Positions 37,637 to 49,805 of a DNA stretch of 64,000 bases are shown here, piece after piece. Every line of letters begins with the position of its first letter. Within the stretch, counting starts at the first letter, position 1. The stretch comes from Spinellus fusiger (Eukaryota > Mucoromycota > Mucoromycetes > Mucorales > Phycomycetaceae). Both the position numbers and the translations under genes were made by a program. The notes beneath the pieces are model-generated. The model saw only the letters and a list, made by a program, of their open reading frames with translations. It ran no database searches and was not told where the DNA came from. The stretch covers positions 558,001 through 622,000 of the forward strand of contig JALLLS010000005.1 in the NCBI GenBank assembly GCA_025094145.1, written 5' to 3'.

Positions 37637-39477
37637 CTATTTAATTGCTACAAGTACCATGTTTCTAGGTGAGGCTATTGTATCAAACAAAGGCCAAAGC
37701 CATGCCCCTTTTGATGGATTTTTGCTATCTTTGATCGACTCTTTCAGGTAAAGCCAACGGTCAAGTAGAATAATACTCTCTACAACCGGAGCTAACAGGG
37801 CTCGCAGTGTCCACAGGATAGAAATCTGTCTATCCATTTGCTTATGCTTGTAATTAGAGTAGTATTCCTCTGCCTCATCCAACGAGATAGCATCTTGAGA
37901 TATATTCAACCGCTTCAATGCAGCTTTGACATAGACTCCAAAGGAAACAAAATCCTTTTTTTTGTTTAACCTGCCAATGATAGGGGGTGAAGAAGCTAAA
38001 GCTAGACCCTTCTCTACCATAATAAACTGAAATGCATGGATGAGTTTTATGCCAAAGCTCTCTCATTTACCTGTAATAAGGCTCTAAAGAAGTGATGTTT
38101 AAAGGCATTTAAACTTTCCTCTTCCTTTTCCTGCCATCGTGAGGGTGCCTGACAAGCAAGCATGCATGCTGTAGACCCCAGACGATATCCCTTGGAGCGT
38201 AACCCTTGGCTCATTGGAAATCCGGTGGATATGGTTTCGGTTTCGGTTAGAAAATGATAACAACAGCCAACATTGACAAGACACTTCATTTCTTTACTTT
38301 CAGAAAACAGTCGAAGTGTCAGACTTGTTAAATCACCACAGGCATGGAGTCCACACACTAGCCAGTCATTCTCCTCCTCATGCTTTCTCCACTGCGAGAG
38401 AATATCAGAGGCATTGTGAGGTGTCATTGTCTCAGTAATGTGGTTCAAGTCGAGGGGGACTGAGGATTTAAACCCTTTCATTGCCATTTCATCGAACTTT
38501 TTTGCGCCACATGTTTGAACAGTGGATGCATCTACAGCTAGCACTTTAAGTTGGCATTGAAAAGCAAGTGTACGTGACAAATAGCCCTGCCCTGCACCCA
38601 AATCGACTGCAGATGCAACCTTCTGATAATCAGCAATATTGTTTATCAGTGCGCTCATTCTCTCAACCTAAAAAGACGAGATGAGCTATATTTTTACTGT
38701 TTATTTTCTCATCTTCATTTCAATGTATACCTCGTGTATCTTTTTTTCTGTCATTCCAGGTAAAATACACTTATCAATAGCACACTTGTTTTTGTTTTCA
38801 TTGTCTGTTATTAGTGACATTGGAATATATATATATAGAGAGAGAGAGTGTGTGTGTGTATGTGTCAGTTCTAGTGAATTATAAATAAAAGCAGGTATGT
38901 GTCTTGGCACACCATTGTATTGGTTTATGTATACTCAACAGCCAAACGGAAAAGTTCTTGGAAGTGCAATGTCTTTTGATGTCTGTATATACTCTTGAAG
39001 AGAAGCGGGCCAATAACACTATATCCATAGACATATGCATATACAATACATACATAGGGACAGATATAATATAAATAAATAAATAAACATAGACATAATA
39101 AACAAATAAACAAATAAACAAATGCATGCATGCATGTAGATTACAGCACAAATATGAAAATATCACAAAGCAACAAAGCAAAAGAAAATATGGCCTACAT
39201 TACTAGTATTCTCTGAGGCTATTTGAATCAAGGCTAATAGGTCACTACCCTCGGAAGAGTCTTTATTCAACTTGCTAGGCAAAAGTACCTCACGCCATTC
39301 CACATCAAGAAGTTCCCATTGATGATAAGTAAGAAAGTCAACGACATGAATGTCAATAAGGTGACGATACTTCTCAAAGAACTCAATGAGGCTTTCAAGA
39401 TATTTTTCAGGCGTTTGGTTACTATAAGCAGCTGGAAGGTTGATTTCACTCTGAGGGAGAAAGTCTGGCTCTATCAT
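37637..39477 (-). CDS. METTL25/RRNAD1-like methyltransferase
   Basis: The minus-strand gene begins MIEPDFLPQSEINLPAA (first exon about 39190-39477), with the family N-terminal segment HVVDFLTYHQWELLDVEW. A short exon encodes LQEYIQTSKDIALPR (about 38940-39000), and GMTEKKIHEV follows (about 38710-38755). The Rossmann methyltransferase core is in the next exon: AVDLGAGQGYLSRTLA (SAM motif I), WLVCGLHACGDLT and VNVGCCYHFLTE. The C-terminus ends SPRNMVLVAIK. METTL25-family enzymes in animals include a ribosomal-protein methyltransferase; the substrate here is not predictable. The gene is convergent with SPC7, leaving 35 bp between stop codons. The longest intron contains tetranucleotide AT-rich repeats at about 39070-39125. 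Confidence 0.85.
38826..38864. repeat. (TA)n(GA)n(GT)n compound microsatellite in a METTL25 intron
   Basis: TATATA passes into GAGAGA and then GTGTGTGTGTATGTGTG. It is directly readable in the sequence and lies between coding segments of the minus-strand methyltransferase gene. Confidence 0.85.
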
Positions 39478-41782
39478 TATCCACAGCCACTCTGCACTTT
39501 TTCAATAACTCTTTTTTACTAACTTCCACATACAAATTAAGTGGCTTGACTGTAGCTGTTTCAAGGACCCTTCTTTACACCGATGAGGATTGAATATCAG
39601 CTAGTTATTGAGAAATGTCTTTTTATTATTATTGCAGTACAGATACACTCAATACTAAAGGCAAGGTTGCTCTTTAAACTATGTTTTTATTTATTTATTA
39701 ATATCCCCTTTTTGTTACTTATGAAAACAACGAAATGAGAAGATCATCCTTTTGGTTGTATGTCTCTGTACCCTAAGATCAAACTAGAATGGCTATCCTG
39801 TAAGGTTACTTTATTCTATAAGCAATCACAAACATAAGGACCGTGCACAAATGAAATATTAGAATTGTCTAGTTTAACCTGAGATGCAGTTACTAGCGTG
39901 CATCCCTGGACACTATGCATTGGTTCTACCAGATTAGCTTTGTTTGTGTACATGCTTCTCCTGAATATCCCACCTGAACACCTCATTCAGCGGTTAGCTG
40001 CAGAATATGTGCAGGGATATTGATCTTTGTGAGCCCATCTTTCTTGGCTATTCAGATTTATGTTTGTATAAATATCAATACAAAATGTGATGTCTAAAAA
40101 TTATGAAAAAAAGAAAGCAAGACAAATAAACAGTGATTGACACCCGTCTCTCTCATAGAAACTGCTTCAATTATGATAATTTAATATGTAAGTTATTCAT
40201 AAGAAGGTATTAACACTGTACTAAAGAGCAGTTTATCATTAGGTTTATACCATGAACACAGTCTCTGTTTTTACCTTTGCCAGACTATAAAACAAGCCTC
40301 TTCTCGTTCCTCCTGTCTTTTTCGAATGTATACCACTCTATCAGTCTCCAGTAGGATCTAGACGCATTATGGCAAATAATAATAATAATAACACGGTAAT
40401 TACCATTAGAACTAACATATGTATATTATTCTTTACATTCTCATTCATTGATTTGCCTCTTATCTAGTAACAATTAAACATTTACTACAAGAATATCCAA
40501 GCATCCTCAAGCATCCCCAAGCATCCTCAAGCATCCTCAAGCATCCTCAAGCATATCCAAGCATATCCAAGACATTGCCATGTCATTTGATTATCGACTC
40601 TCCTTCAAGCCCAATTCTTATACTCAATATGCCGTGGATATCATCAATCTCTCAATCTCATGACTGTATATATTCGCAATTCACCATCAGAATCAACATT
40701 CATTGAAGAACACTTAATCTTTACCGCTACTCTCCTCCTTCTTATCCTATCTTTCTCCTGTCTTTTCTGCTTAAATTATTATTCTTTCTTCAACCCCACA
40801 ATAATAACACCAATAGGTACAATAATAATTGCTATTATCATGTTCAAAATTATACTCTCTTTTTTATTTTCACTCCATAATAAATTCAACTTTACCAACA
40901 GAACTTTACTGATACTTTGGATATTCTGATTTTCCATCTTTCACTCTTGTAATTCAATAAGATGTAGAACTCATTAGAATCCAGTATAGATCATTAGTAC
41001 TTTATAATATTCAGTGGAATATCCTACTCATGGACAGCCCATACATTGGATTTTTTACTGTTCTTGCTTTTATGCTTAGACTGGTGAATAGAATATAATA
41101 AAAACAGTAACTATCACTGGTGTTATTGAATAATGGAGGAGTCTTTCATTCGATGTCCTCTAATTTAACTTCTTTTCATTGGAACACCTTTAGAGTGTCG
41201 TTGTATTATTGCACAGGATTTCACCCCTATGAACTCCATGAACATACCAAGTTACTTCTTATGTTATAAGGAAAGTGGATTTAGCCTACACTGGTAACAC
41301 TGATAATTCCAAAAATACTTGTCAGGCAAAAACACATGTTTTTATGGTGTCCTTTTTTTTGTGTCACTCTTACTGAAAGACAAGCAGCAGCGAATGCACT
41401 TTGGAAGAGCAGTACACTATACACCCTTTCTAGGTGAGAAATCATACGTCTCCCTATACATTCTATCTATGGGTTGGAGTCCTTTAGACAGACATGCCTA
41501 TCTAAACAGGCATTTGCACATAGATTGAGGCAGATGGAGGCAGATTGAAGTATATTGAGGCAGATTGAAGTATATTGTGGCAGATGGAGGCCTATTAGAA
41601 GCAGATCAAAACAGACATTGAGCGGGAGAGAACCAAGAGGATGTGTACAACAGAAGAATCATGCAGCTATTCAACGCCTATTAACTCATAAGACAAACCC
41701 CTTCTTCTTCCCTTTTCTTCTCTTCTTTCTTTCCTTAAGTGTAATTCCCCTTTGTCCTCTTTTTTTTTATCACTCACTTGTT
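39478..41782. other. Long intergenic region between METTL25 and RasGEF-like gene
   Basis: 2.3 kb without a convincing gene. Contains a 10-bp tandem repeat (40493-40571) and a degenerate AGATTGAGGC/AGATTGAAGT repeat at about 41524-41592. A hydrophobic 89-codon ORF (40660-40929) has a composition explained by AT-rich DNA. The reading frame of the RasGEF-like gene stays open back to 41555, but the upstream part has the low-complexity look of untranslated sequence. Confidence 0.45.
40493..40571. repeat. 10-bp tandem repeat, unit GCATCCTCAA
   Basis: At least seven consecutive units of CATCCTCAAG, CATCCCCAAG or CATATCCAAG with no spacers. It starts after GAATATCCAA and ends at AAGACATTG. A minisatellite, not a CRISPR array. 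Confidence 0.9.
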
Positions 41783-43714
41783 ATGAATACCCCACTTCCC
41801 TCTATACCAGTGTCCCCTATTATACAAGCACTCCTTCTGTGTGCAAGTACACTAGCGCAGGCATCAAAGGATCTCTCTGAAGCAACCTCCAAACGCCCCA
41901 CCACCATCAAAGCCAAAACCACCATCAAAGAACTCACTCAACTCGTTCAGAGCCAACGCGATTGGTTAGATGACTGGACACTGCAAATGCATTCTGTTCA
42001 GGATGTCATGCCTTCTTACTGGGATGCTGATGTTCTGGCACGACAAATAGCAGCTATTGACAGCCAACTGTATGATCTAGTAGAACTCAACCCTAGTCTT
42101 GCTCGAGATCATCAACAAAGCCAGTGGAAACCACTACTGGACTTCCATCGCTACCTGACTCACAGCTTCTCTCATCAGCTCATTTACTTCTCCACAGACA
42201 CAGACACCACTCAGGAAGACCCAGAGACACACCCAGTAGCCCACTTGGTGCGTGTTGCATATCTTCTGCTCAACTGCTACCGAGACTTCTCTGGATTTGC
42301 TGCTCTTCTGAATGCCCTCGAATCACCTGCTGTCAGACGCCTACAGACCCTATGGACCTCTTGCTCACTCACCACTCACCAGGCCCGTGAACAGTTGGTA
42401 GCCGTCCTATCTCCTAAGAATACGTATGAAGCCTACCATACGATGCTACGTCAGACACTTGTACCTTTCTACAGGGGTGGGCAGACAACCCACAAGAGAG
42501 TAGCAGTGCCATGGGTCAAAGCCCACAAAGAACTGATGGTATGGGTTCAGCAGCAAGGAGGAAGTGCAGAAAGTTTACAGAAAAGAAAAGGTTGTGTTCT
42601 TAGTCTGCTTGAATTGTGTCAACACGGCACAAGCACACAGCCTACTGCATGGATTGAAGAAGCACTTGAGGTGGCGAGTGCATTGCCTTATGAACCTGTA
42701 GTGTCTGCTCACCACCCCATGGAAAGTGCTCTTGCCACCATTCCTGCGCTCGATCTGCGTTTTGTGATGCCAGAGAATGCATTGGTTTATCATTGGATTG
42801 TATCTCGTGTGTATCTTTCTGAGGAACAGTTGATGGAAGAAAGTCTCTGTGTAGAGAAGACATTGGAGACTATAGGTAGATCTGGAGCACTCCACATGCT
42901 GGAGCAGGAGGCAATAGAAACGCATACAGCTGAAACGGATGAAGAGACTCATGTCTATACCATGGACCATGAAGACATCATAGAGGACTCATCTCTCTCT
43001 GTTATTAATGAGCAAGAGGAAGAAGAAGAGACAGCAGAGGCAGAGGCAGAGGCAGAGGCAGAGGCAGAGGCAGAGGCAGAAAAAACACTACATCTTCCTT
43101 TGATAAAAGAAAACACTCAACCAATAGAACTCATGGCAGTGGAAATACCAGTACATGAACACCCTCCAATCTCTTCCAACTCACCTGTGTCACCTATTCC
43201 TTTACAAAAACAAGTAGAGATCGAGGATGAAGATGAAGAATGGAGAGGCTATCCCATTCCTGCTTCTGTTATGGAAGAAGATGAGGCATCTGAGAAATGG
43301 GAAGGGTATCCTGTTCCTACTACGACAGAAGACAAGGAAGACATTTGGACAGGCTATCCTGAACCATCAGACCCTTCTTCTCGACGTGAATCTTCTCTTT
43401 CAGAGACATCTGATGAATGGAAAGGATATTGTGCTACTTCTGAAGAAGCCAAATGGGAAGCAGAAGCTCAACTCAAAGTAAAAGAAAAGGACTGGCAAGG
43501 ATATACCCTCGAGACCATTCCTGATGATGACATTGAAGATTCTTTGGGCCTTGATTCTCAAATGTCAAGGCAAGGTTCTCTCCAAGAACATCATTATGCT
43601 TCCCTTGCCCACTCACAGATCAAAACCATTGGCAAAGCAGCCGCACGTAAATTGCAGCAAGGACAGTTTAGCGATAGTCATCCCACATTACCTACATTTC
43701 CTTCACAATCATAA
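41783..43714 (+). CDS. RasGEF-domain-like protein with C-terminal WxGYP repeats
   Basis: From ATG at 41783 (MNTPLPSIPVSPII) the frame encodes 643 residues without an intron. The frame stays open upstream to 41555, so a longer product is formally possible. The middle resembles the catalytic core of CDC25-type Ras exchange factors: HLVRVAYLLLNCYRDFSGF, ALLNALESPAVRRLQTLW, the helix with LSPKNTYEAYHTMLRQT, and VPWVKAHKELM. The usual FNS/ANWV fingerprint is not obvious, so exchange activity is uncertain. The C-terminal third is acidic, includes an (EA)n run from a GAGGCA microsatellite (about 43037-43080), and carries five spaced copies of [DE]-x-W-x-GY (EWRGYPIP, KWEGYPVP, IWTGYPEP, EWKGYCAT, DWQGYTLE). 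The last repeat is followed by a basic QIKTIGKAAARKL tail. Confidence 0.75.
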   Translation: MNTPLPSIPVSPIIQALLLCASTLAQASKDLSEATSKRPTTIKAKTTIKELTQLVQSQRDWLDDWTLQMHSVQDVMPSYWDADVLARQIAAIDSQLYDLVELNPSLARDHQQSQWKPLLDFHRYLTHSFSHQLIYFSTDTDTTQEDPETHPVAHLVRVAYLLLNCYRDFSGFAALLNALESPAVRRLQTLWTSCSLTTHQAREQLVAVLSPKNTYEAYHTMLRQTLVPFYRGGQTTHKRVAVPWVKAHKELMVWVQQQGGSAESLQKRKGCVLSLLELCQHGTSTQPTAWIEEALEVASALPYEPVVSAHHPMESALATIPALDLRFVMPENALVYHWIVSRVYLSEEQLMEESLCVEKTLETIGRSGALHMLEQEAIETHTAETDEETHVYTMDHEDIIEDSSLSVINEQEEEEETAEAEAEAEAEAEAEAEKTLHLPLIKENTQPIELMAVEIPVHEHPPISSNSPVSPIPLQKQVEIEDEDEEWRGYPIPASVMEEDEASEKWEGYPVPTTTEDKEDIWTGYPEPSDPSSRRESSLSETSDEWKGYCATSEEAKWEAEAQLKVKEKDWQGYTLETIPDDDIEDSLGLDSQMSRQGSLQEHHYASLAHSQIKTIGKAAARKLQQGQFSDSHPTLPTFPSQS

Positions 43715-44387
43715 AAAGCTCAATAAGAAAGCTATGGACCATTTTATTATATATTACTAGACATTGTAATGTCTTTTGCATGACAGAATCCAATAAGACA
43801 TATCTTATCACTTTTTAGATAGTTTATCTGTATCATGAGTTTCCGTCAGTCAGTCAACCAAGGCTCCATCGATCACTGGGGAAGGAGAAGGATGAGGATG
43901 AATCAGAAGGTTTGGACCAATAAAAGGTCCAAAGGAAATAGATAGAAATACAATAATAAAGAGGGAATAAAGAGTCTTTAATAGTATTGAATAGTATTAT
44001 CCACTATTTATCATGCGTTGATGTGATAGTGTCGTTAATGGCTTCTTAAGTTCAAAGGTATTTTGGTTAGTTAACGTACGATTAAGTCTGTTCTTTCTTA
44101 TTTAACTTGTATGTTATTCTTTTATTCTTTTATTCTATTCTAATTGCTACTACAAATAGAAGAACTTTAAGGAAATAACCACCAACTACATCAAATACAC
44201 TTTAGCTTATCATAGATGATCCATCCCAGACCATTGACTTTGTAACTGTTTTTTTAACGATTTGTTAACTGGTGACTTCTTTTTATTATTATATATATTT
44301 ATATACTGTACATTGGTATAAGATCCCTTGTTTTCTTTCTCTTTTTCTTTCTTTCTCTATTGCTGTTATCTATTATGACTCGCTAAT
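43715..44387. other. Convergent intergenic region
   Basis: AT-rich 3' flanks of the RasGEF-like and YEATS genes. TTCTTTTATTC repeats lie at about 44112-44140. No gene or RNA seen. Confidence 0.4.
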
Positions 44388-47300
44388 TTACACTACAGAC
44401 TCATCTTTGTCCTTCTCAAATGGTCCCATATACTTATGAGTGAGAAAGTCAAAGGAGTCAATGGCCTGGGTTGCTTGGTAGATGTGGTGAGGGACAAGCA
44501 TCTTTTCACCTGAATCTGCGTCTTTTTCTTTGCTCCAGACATCAATGCTTGCAGTCAAGAGACGCTTAAGAAAGGCTCGTGTTGCCTAGTCATAAAAGAA
44601 TATAGCAGAATGAGTAGGCTGTTCTATCCACATTGGAAGTAGAACAGATGAATTACCTGTGCCATAATATTGCCCGTGACCAGTCGCTGATCAGCAATCG
44701 TCTCAACATCAGCTGAAGAGGTAAGAATTTGAAGACTACCATCTCGTGCAAATGTAATATCATTCGCAACCACTGTTTTTAGACGCAGTTGGCTTACAAC
44801 AGACCAGATCCAGTCCAAGCAGCGTTCGTTGGTCATGGAGGGCGTTTCTTTTAGAAACTCCTTTGCATTTGCAAGTAATTCTTGATGAGACGGTGTGGTG
44901 GGTTGTGGTGGTGCTGTACTAGACTCCATGTCTACATCCACATCCATATCATCTGTAGGTGTTGATTTAGTATCTATAGTTTGCAGTGCTAATGTACCTG
45001 CTTCTTTTACTACATCCCAACCTGGCTCCAGTTGACTTAGTAATTGGGACACACTTGTTACACTGTTCAGCCCAGAGGCCCTTTTACGCACTGACCAGCC
45101 CTGAGGTTTTCGTAGGCAATAATCACTCAAGGCAGCCATTTTTTCTCCCTCTTTGGTGTGAAGTGCACGAAGACACCCACAGAACTTGCAGATCCCTTGT
45201 CCCTTGTCTACTGTCTCTACTTCATTGGTCTCCAACTTCTGAGGAGTATATCCGTACTCTTTACACCAGCCGACCACATCTTTGGTTGTTAATGCAGTGG
45301 CTGCTACTCGTAAAACAGTGTCCATCGTCTCAAATCCACGCTGTTGTACTTGAAGACGTAGTAGATGTGCACGATGCCACTGACCTTATAGATGAGTCTT
45401 TTTCTTCTCTTGTTACAGTATCTCTCCATTAAAGGAAGAGGGTGTGTGTGTGCTTACCTCCAGTCCTTTTCGTTTGCCTACAGACCATTGGAAGTAGACA
45501 AGAATACTGGGAGCACATGTGTAGGGCAACATCCTACTATGTAATCCTAGACAGAAATAAAGATCCACTATTACCAACGATTACTAACGACTCTAAACAT
45601 ACCAGAACGAATCATAGGCAAATGTCGTACATGTTCTTTTAGCATGCTATGAAGTAAGCTTAGCCTTTGATTTGAGCCTATGTATTTTCTACTCATTAAA
45701 CATGGATTCTTATGGACACAGGTATAAATAAATAGATAGATAAATAAACATTACTTGTCACTGCCAATGGATGGTGTTCTCCTAAGCTGTTTTCTTTTGC
45801 TAATGTAGTGTTGGGTGTCTCTGTGGATGGCTTGAGTGCCGTTCCCATGTCCTTGAAATCAGTGTTACGATCTAACTCAATATCAATGCCACGCTCATTG
45901 CCGAGCACTTGTCTTCCAGAATGTACATCATCAAGCTATAGTGTTCATTAGATACAATTGTAGTCATGGATTACCTTTAAATGGTGTATAACATCCACTG
46001 TCTTGTTGCGTCGTTTGTCTACAAAATGAAGCTGTATTCGAATAGGAAACTCTCCCCACCCAAGACGTGTAAGTCGAAAAGGCGGTTCTGTCACATCCAC
46101 TACATCGTGGGGCTTATAACTTGGATGAAGATGGAACCTAACACTTGTAATGAATGAAGTGACTTGTTGAGCCTGATAGAGAATAGAGTGCTATTAGATA
46201 GAAGAACACACAGACTATGCCCTGTACTGACTTGCCTGTGGTGGCTCTACAACATAAATCATCCATTTGTGTGTAAAATGCTTCAATGTAGGCTCTCTCT
46301 TTTCTACAATCATGCCCAATAAATATCACAATAAGAGTTCATTTCAATCTCTTACCAGATGCAATGTACTTGCTAACATTACCAACAATAATACGACGCT
46401 TGATATAGAAGCGTGAACCACTCTCATGTGCTGCAGCAAAAGACTCTACTGGTATAGACACAGGCACTGGTTCTTTCTTTACTTCTACTTGTGGTTTATC
46501 CTGGAGTGTTTTCTCTACAGGCTCTGTCTCTGGTAAGGACTTGGCAGATTCGAATGATTTTTGTGGAAAGATAGGTGAAGGAGTTGTGATGGGCATTGGC
46601 TTCTTTTCTTCTGTCTGTCTGTCTCTATGAGCTGTTTGGGCTATGGGTGGATGCGTTGTTGTAGTGACGCCTGATATTTCACTCTTGAGTGTTTCTTTTT
46701 CGTGTTTTATTTCTTGGGACACTTCCTGAGCCAATTCCTGGTCCAACTCCAGATCTACGTCTTCCTCAAACACTTTAATGGTAGGCTAAGGAAGAAGCAA
46801 AGGTTAATGAGGCTGTAGATGTGAATGTAGTAGAATTGACTTGCCCGTTCTTTCTTTACAATGGGTTTTCTTGAGGAGAAAGTGTGTATTAGCCATTGGA
46901 CATTCTCTATCTCTTCTGGTGAGAACTTACATCTGAACAGGCACAGGTCTTGTCGCTGATCTCATACGAGCAGGGTGATCCAAAGGAACATCAGCTTCAT
47001 CCACAAGGGTACCACACTGTTGCATGATTTGCTCATAAGGACCAAACTCAAGTCCATGAGCAATACGACAGTGATTGAGGAATCCTTGCTGATTAGCAAA
47101 ATCATCTCTTTTACAGGTTGGACAGCCCAGCCTGTAAGAAAAAATAAAAATAAAAATAAGAAAAATAAAAATAAAAATAAAAATCCATGTATCTATAATT
47201 TATAGCCATTGTCCTTACTTTACAAATAGACCGTCGTTGCGTCTTCCATACAAATAGGAGCGATGTGAGTTTCTTGCGGAATTTTTCTTGGGAGTGTTGG

Positions 47301-47730
47301 AGGGATAGTACATGGCAGTGGCTGCAGATCTTCGAGTAAAATGAGGAGACTCTGGCATGGAGGCTGCTATATCCGTGGCAGTGAATAACAATGTCGATAC
47401 AGACTAGCCTACCATTTTTGATAGCCAGATTAAGATCCTCCATGACACTCTCTGCCATGGCTATTTCTCTTCTTATGGTTGCTAGTTCGCGCTGCTTCAG
47501 GCATAGTTCAATGTCGAATTGATGATCAATAATGGAAATAATCTTTTGTCGTGTGGCATTGTCTAGTAAGCACAAGAGAAGAGGGTGAGCGAATAATAAA
47601 TAGCAAAAGGGCCTTTGATGGGTCTTCTTCTTTCTTCCATTATACCTCTGCTAATGGGTGTTTTATCGTTGCTGTTGTTATGGTTTTGTATGTCTTTTAT
47701 AACAGGTCCAGCACTATTTGCCTTATCCAT
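44388..47730 (-). CDS. YEATS-domain chromatin protein, YEATS2-like
   Basis: Multi-exon minus-strand gene. Exon 1 begins MDKANSAGPVIKDIQNHN at 47730 (an in-frame ATG at 47754 is an alternative). Exon 2 has NATRQKIISIIDHQFDIELCLKQRE, the N-terminal helix region seen in YEATS2. A polar linker of Glu/Lys/Pro precedes the YEATS fold: FYIKRRIIVGNVSKYI (46339-46773), RFHLHPSYKPHDVVDVTEPPF and GWGEFPIRIQLHFVDKR. The C-terminal half has CKFCGCLRALH and later the ALSDYCLRKPQ segment, then a final region ending HHIYQATQAIDSFDFLTHKYMG before the stop at 44388. That ending resembles the YEATS2 histone-fold segment that pairs with an NC2-beta-like partner. YEATS domains read acetyl- or crotonyl-lysine; YEATS2 belongs to the ATAC acetyltransferase complex in animals. 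Confidence 0.85.
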
Positions 47731-48000
47731 GGTGTTAGCAAGACAAGTCTCCAAAAGAAGCAGGTTGCCAAAAATGGTGAAAGGAAGAACAAGTGGTGGG
47801 ACTGCTGTGACTGCGATCTGTAATGCATTACAAAAGTGGGTGCCTGTCAGTGAGGACTGCTAAATTAGCCTGCAATAAGCATGCCCGATACATTTCTGTT
47901 CCTTTTTGTAGTTCTTTATGCTTAGAAATGTCTTTATAAATATATATATCTATATATATATATCTTTTGTCTGTTTATTCAACAAGGTGGGTTTTCTCTT

Positions 48001-49693
48001 CTATTCATTTATATCCAGAGGACGTCCTTGTCTATTGAGAAAGACGGTATCTCCACTACGACGCCTCTCAGGAGCCAGCAGAATCTTCCTCGCATGAACA
48101 GAATAGCTGTCTGCTGCTTTAAAGAGCTTAATCTTCTCTTGCACATTCTCCAGCATACAGAGTGCCATCTGATACACCTCAGTTCCCTTTCTATTGTACA
48201 TAAGTGAATTGGTCAACATCAACACAATATCACGCTCGAATTCTGTGGTTGTTTTGATGACCTATTCTTCAATGAGTACTAGAAGAGAGATTAAGGCACA
48301 CTTACACCATCTCTGACTCTTGCTTTGATCATTTTAAGATCCATGGGCTGTCGTATAACAAAATAATACATGGGTGCATTGACTTCTTTGATGGGATTCA
48401 TAAAAATAGTGCCGTTTTTGTGGTTGGCGATCTCCTGCCATAGAAGTAGAATGTTCTTTTGCCAGGATTTTTGTCGTAGTTCTTCTTTTGTCTTTTTGCG
48501 GTCGGGAGAGGGTGTGGAGGGAGCAGAGGGTGTGTTGGGAGACATATCACCTCCTTGGCTGGTGGTTTCTGTAGTCTCAAGTTCAAGGGTTTCTGAGTAA
48601 GGACTGGGTTCTGATACAGCATCGTCTGTTCTTGTTGGGGGACTATGAACAAGAGGTGTGTGGGCGGGGGATGCGGTAGGTAAAGAGACGGTGGTGGGAA
48701 CAGCTGTCACTGAGTTACACTGCAGAGCGTCATCTGGCTGTGTTTTCTCTTCTTGCTCTTTCTCTGGAGGGGGAGGGGAGACAGTAGCAGCCATAGCCAC
48801 TGGACTGCTTGGAACTAGACTGCTTGGAACTGGACTGCTTGGAACTAGACTGCTTGGAACTGGACTACTTGGAACTGGACTACTTGGAACTGGACTGCTT
48901 ACATCACATACCATAGCATCTACCGAAACACTGTGGCTGGGTGAATAGCAGGGTCTCTTTGTTGCCGGTGCTATGTCTGATGGACAGCTACGCTTGAACT
49001 TGGATTCCTTTGGACTCTGCTTCTCTGCTGAAGGTGTATGTGGGGGTGTGGGACGTAGAGAGAGAGGACAACCTGAACTTGTCTTGAGGTGGGTTTCAAT
49101 CGTCAGGCAGGGTTTTCTCTCTTGTTTTATGCTATGGTTGTGTTCAGGTGGTGGTGCTTCTTGGGGACAATGCGACACTATAAACGTCTCTTTTTTAGAG
49201 GGATCATCAGAAAGACAGCCTGTTAAGGAAGTATCTGTGGTGGGTGAATTCAAGTGGGCATGAAGAAGCTGTGTGTCCCATTGACCGTGTTGTATTGACT
49301 GTATATCATACACAATACTCATAAACTCCTCTTTACTCTGCTCCAACGCTGCTTTTATTTCTTTGACGCGCTCATGACACAACTGACGCGCTAATCTCAC
49401 TGCATCTGTGTCTGATGTGGTTGGACTTACAGATCTACTTGATAAGAACACAGAATATAACTGCTGCTTACTTTATTTCTAACTGTTCTAAAAGGCATTG
49501 GTACTGCACTTGACAGTTCTTTAAGGTCAGCCTGGCTCTATTGCATAGTCATTACCATAACAGTGAAGAAGCCATCAGGCCTATTGACCAATGTGTGGTC
49601 TCTCAACCACTTCACAGTCTGTAGCCAGTCCTGGTTGTATCTGTACACAGACTGGATCAATACAATATTCTCTAGTGGTGTCCAATGAGGCAT
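48001..49693 (-). CDS. BRD8-like bromodomain protein
   Basis: Starts MPHWTPLENIVLIQSVYRYNQDWL at 49693, the SANT-like N-terminal segment typical of BRD8 (NuA4/TIP60). An exon with CQVQYQCLLEQLE and RLARQLCHERVKEIKAAL follows. A long Ser/Pro/Thr-rich linker (about 48550-49260) includes a 15-bp tandem repeat encoding SSPVP units. The bromodomain (KNILLLWQEIANHKNGTIF, then NAPMYYFVIRQPMDLKMIK, then FERDIVLMLTNSLMYNRKG) spans the last intron. The acetyl-lysine-binding Asn is in the MYN motif. The C-terminus ends LNRQGRPLDINE. The probable role is acetyl-histone reading in a NuA4-type complex. It lies directly upstream, on the same strand, of the YEATS2-like gene in the order of transcription. Confidence 0.85.
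48797..48902 (-). repeat. 15-bp coding minisatellite in the BRD8-like gene
   Basis: Seven tandem units of CTTGGAACT(G/A)GACTG on the plus strand, in the reading frame of the minus-strand gene, giving SSPVP/SSLVP repeats. Unit number is likely to vary between strains. Confidence 0.85.
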
Positions 49694-49805
49694 GTCAGAC
49701 AAGAAAGAAAGGAGAAAAAGGCATCTTGGACAGAATGAATAGCAAAAATGTTTTTTTTTTCATTGTTTTCTGGTGGAAAAAGTTACCTCAATGACATCAC
49801 ATTAT

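Noticed and set aside
40493..40571. Possible CRISPR-like array
   Set aside because: Units are contiguous, 10 bp long and without spacers; this is a minisatellite in a eukaryotic genome.
40660..40929. 89-codon hydrophobic ORF upstream of the RasGEF-like gene
   Set aside because: Ile/Leu/Phe-rich composition is what AT-rich DNA gives by chance; no homologue-like motif or splice context.
42575..42970. 131-codon minus-strand ORF under the RasGEF-like gene
   Set aside because: Antisense shadow of a clearly coding plus-strand frame.
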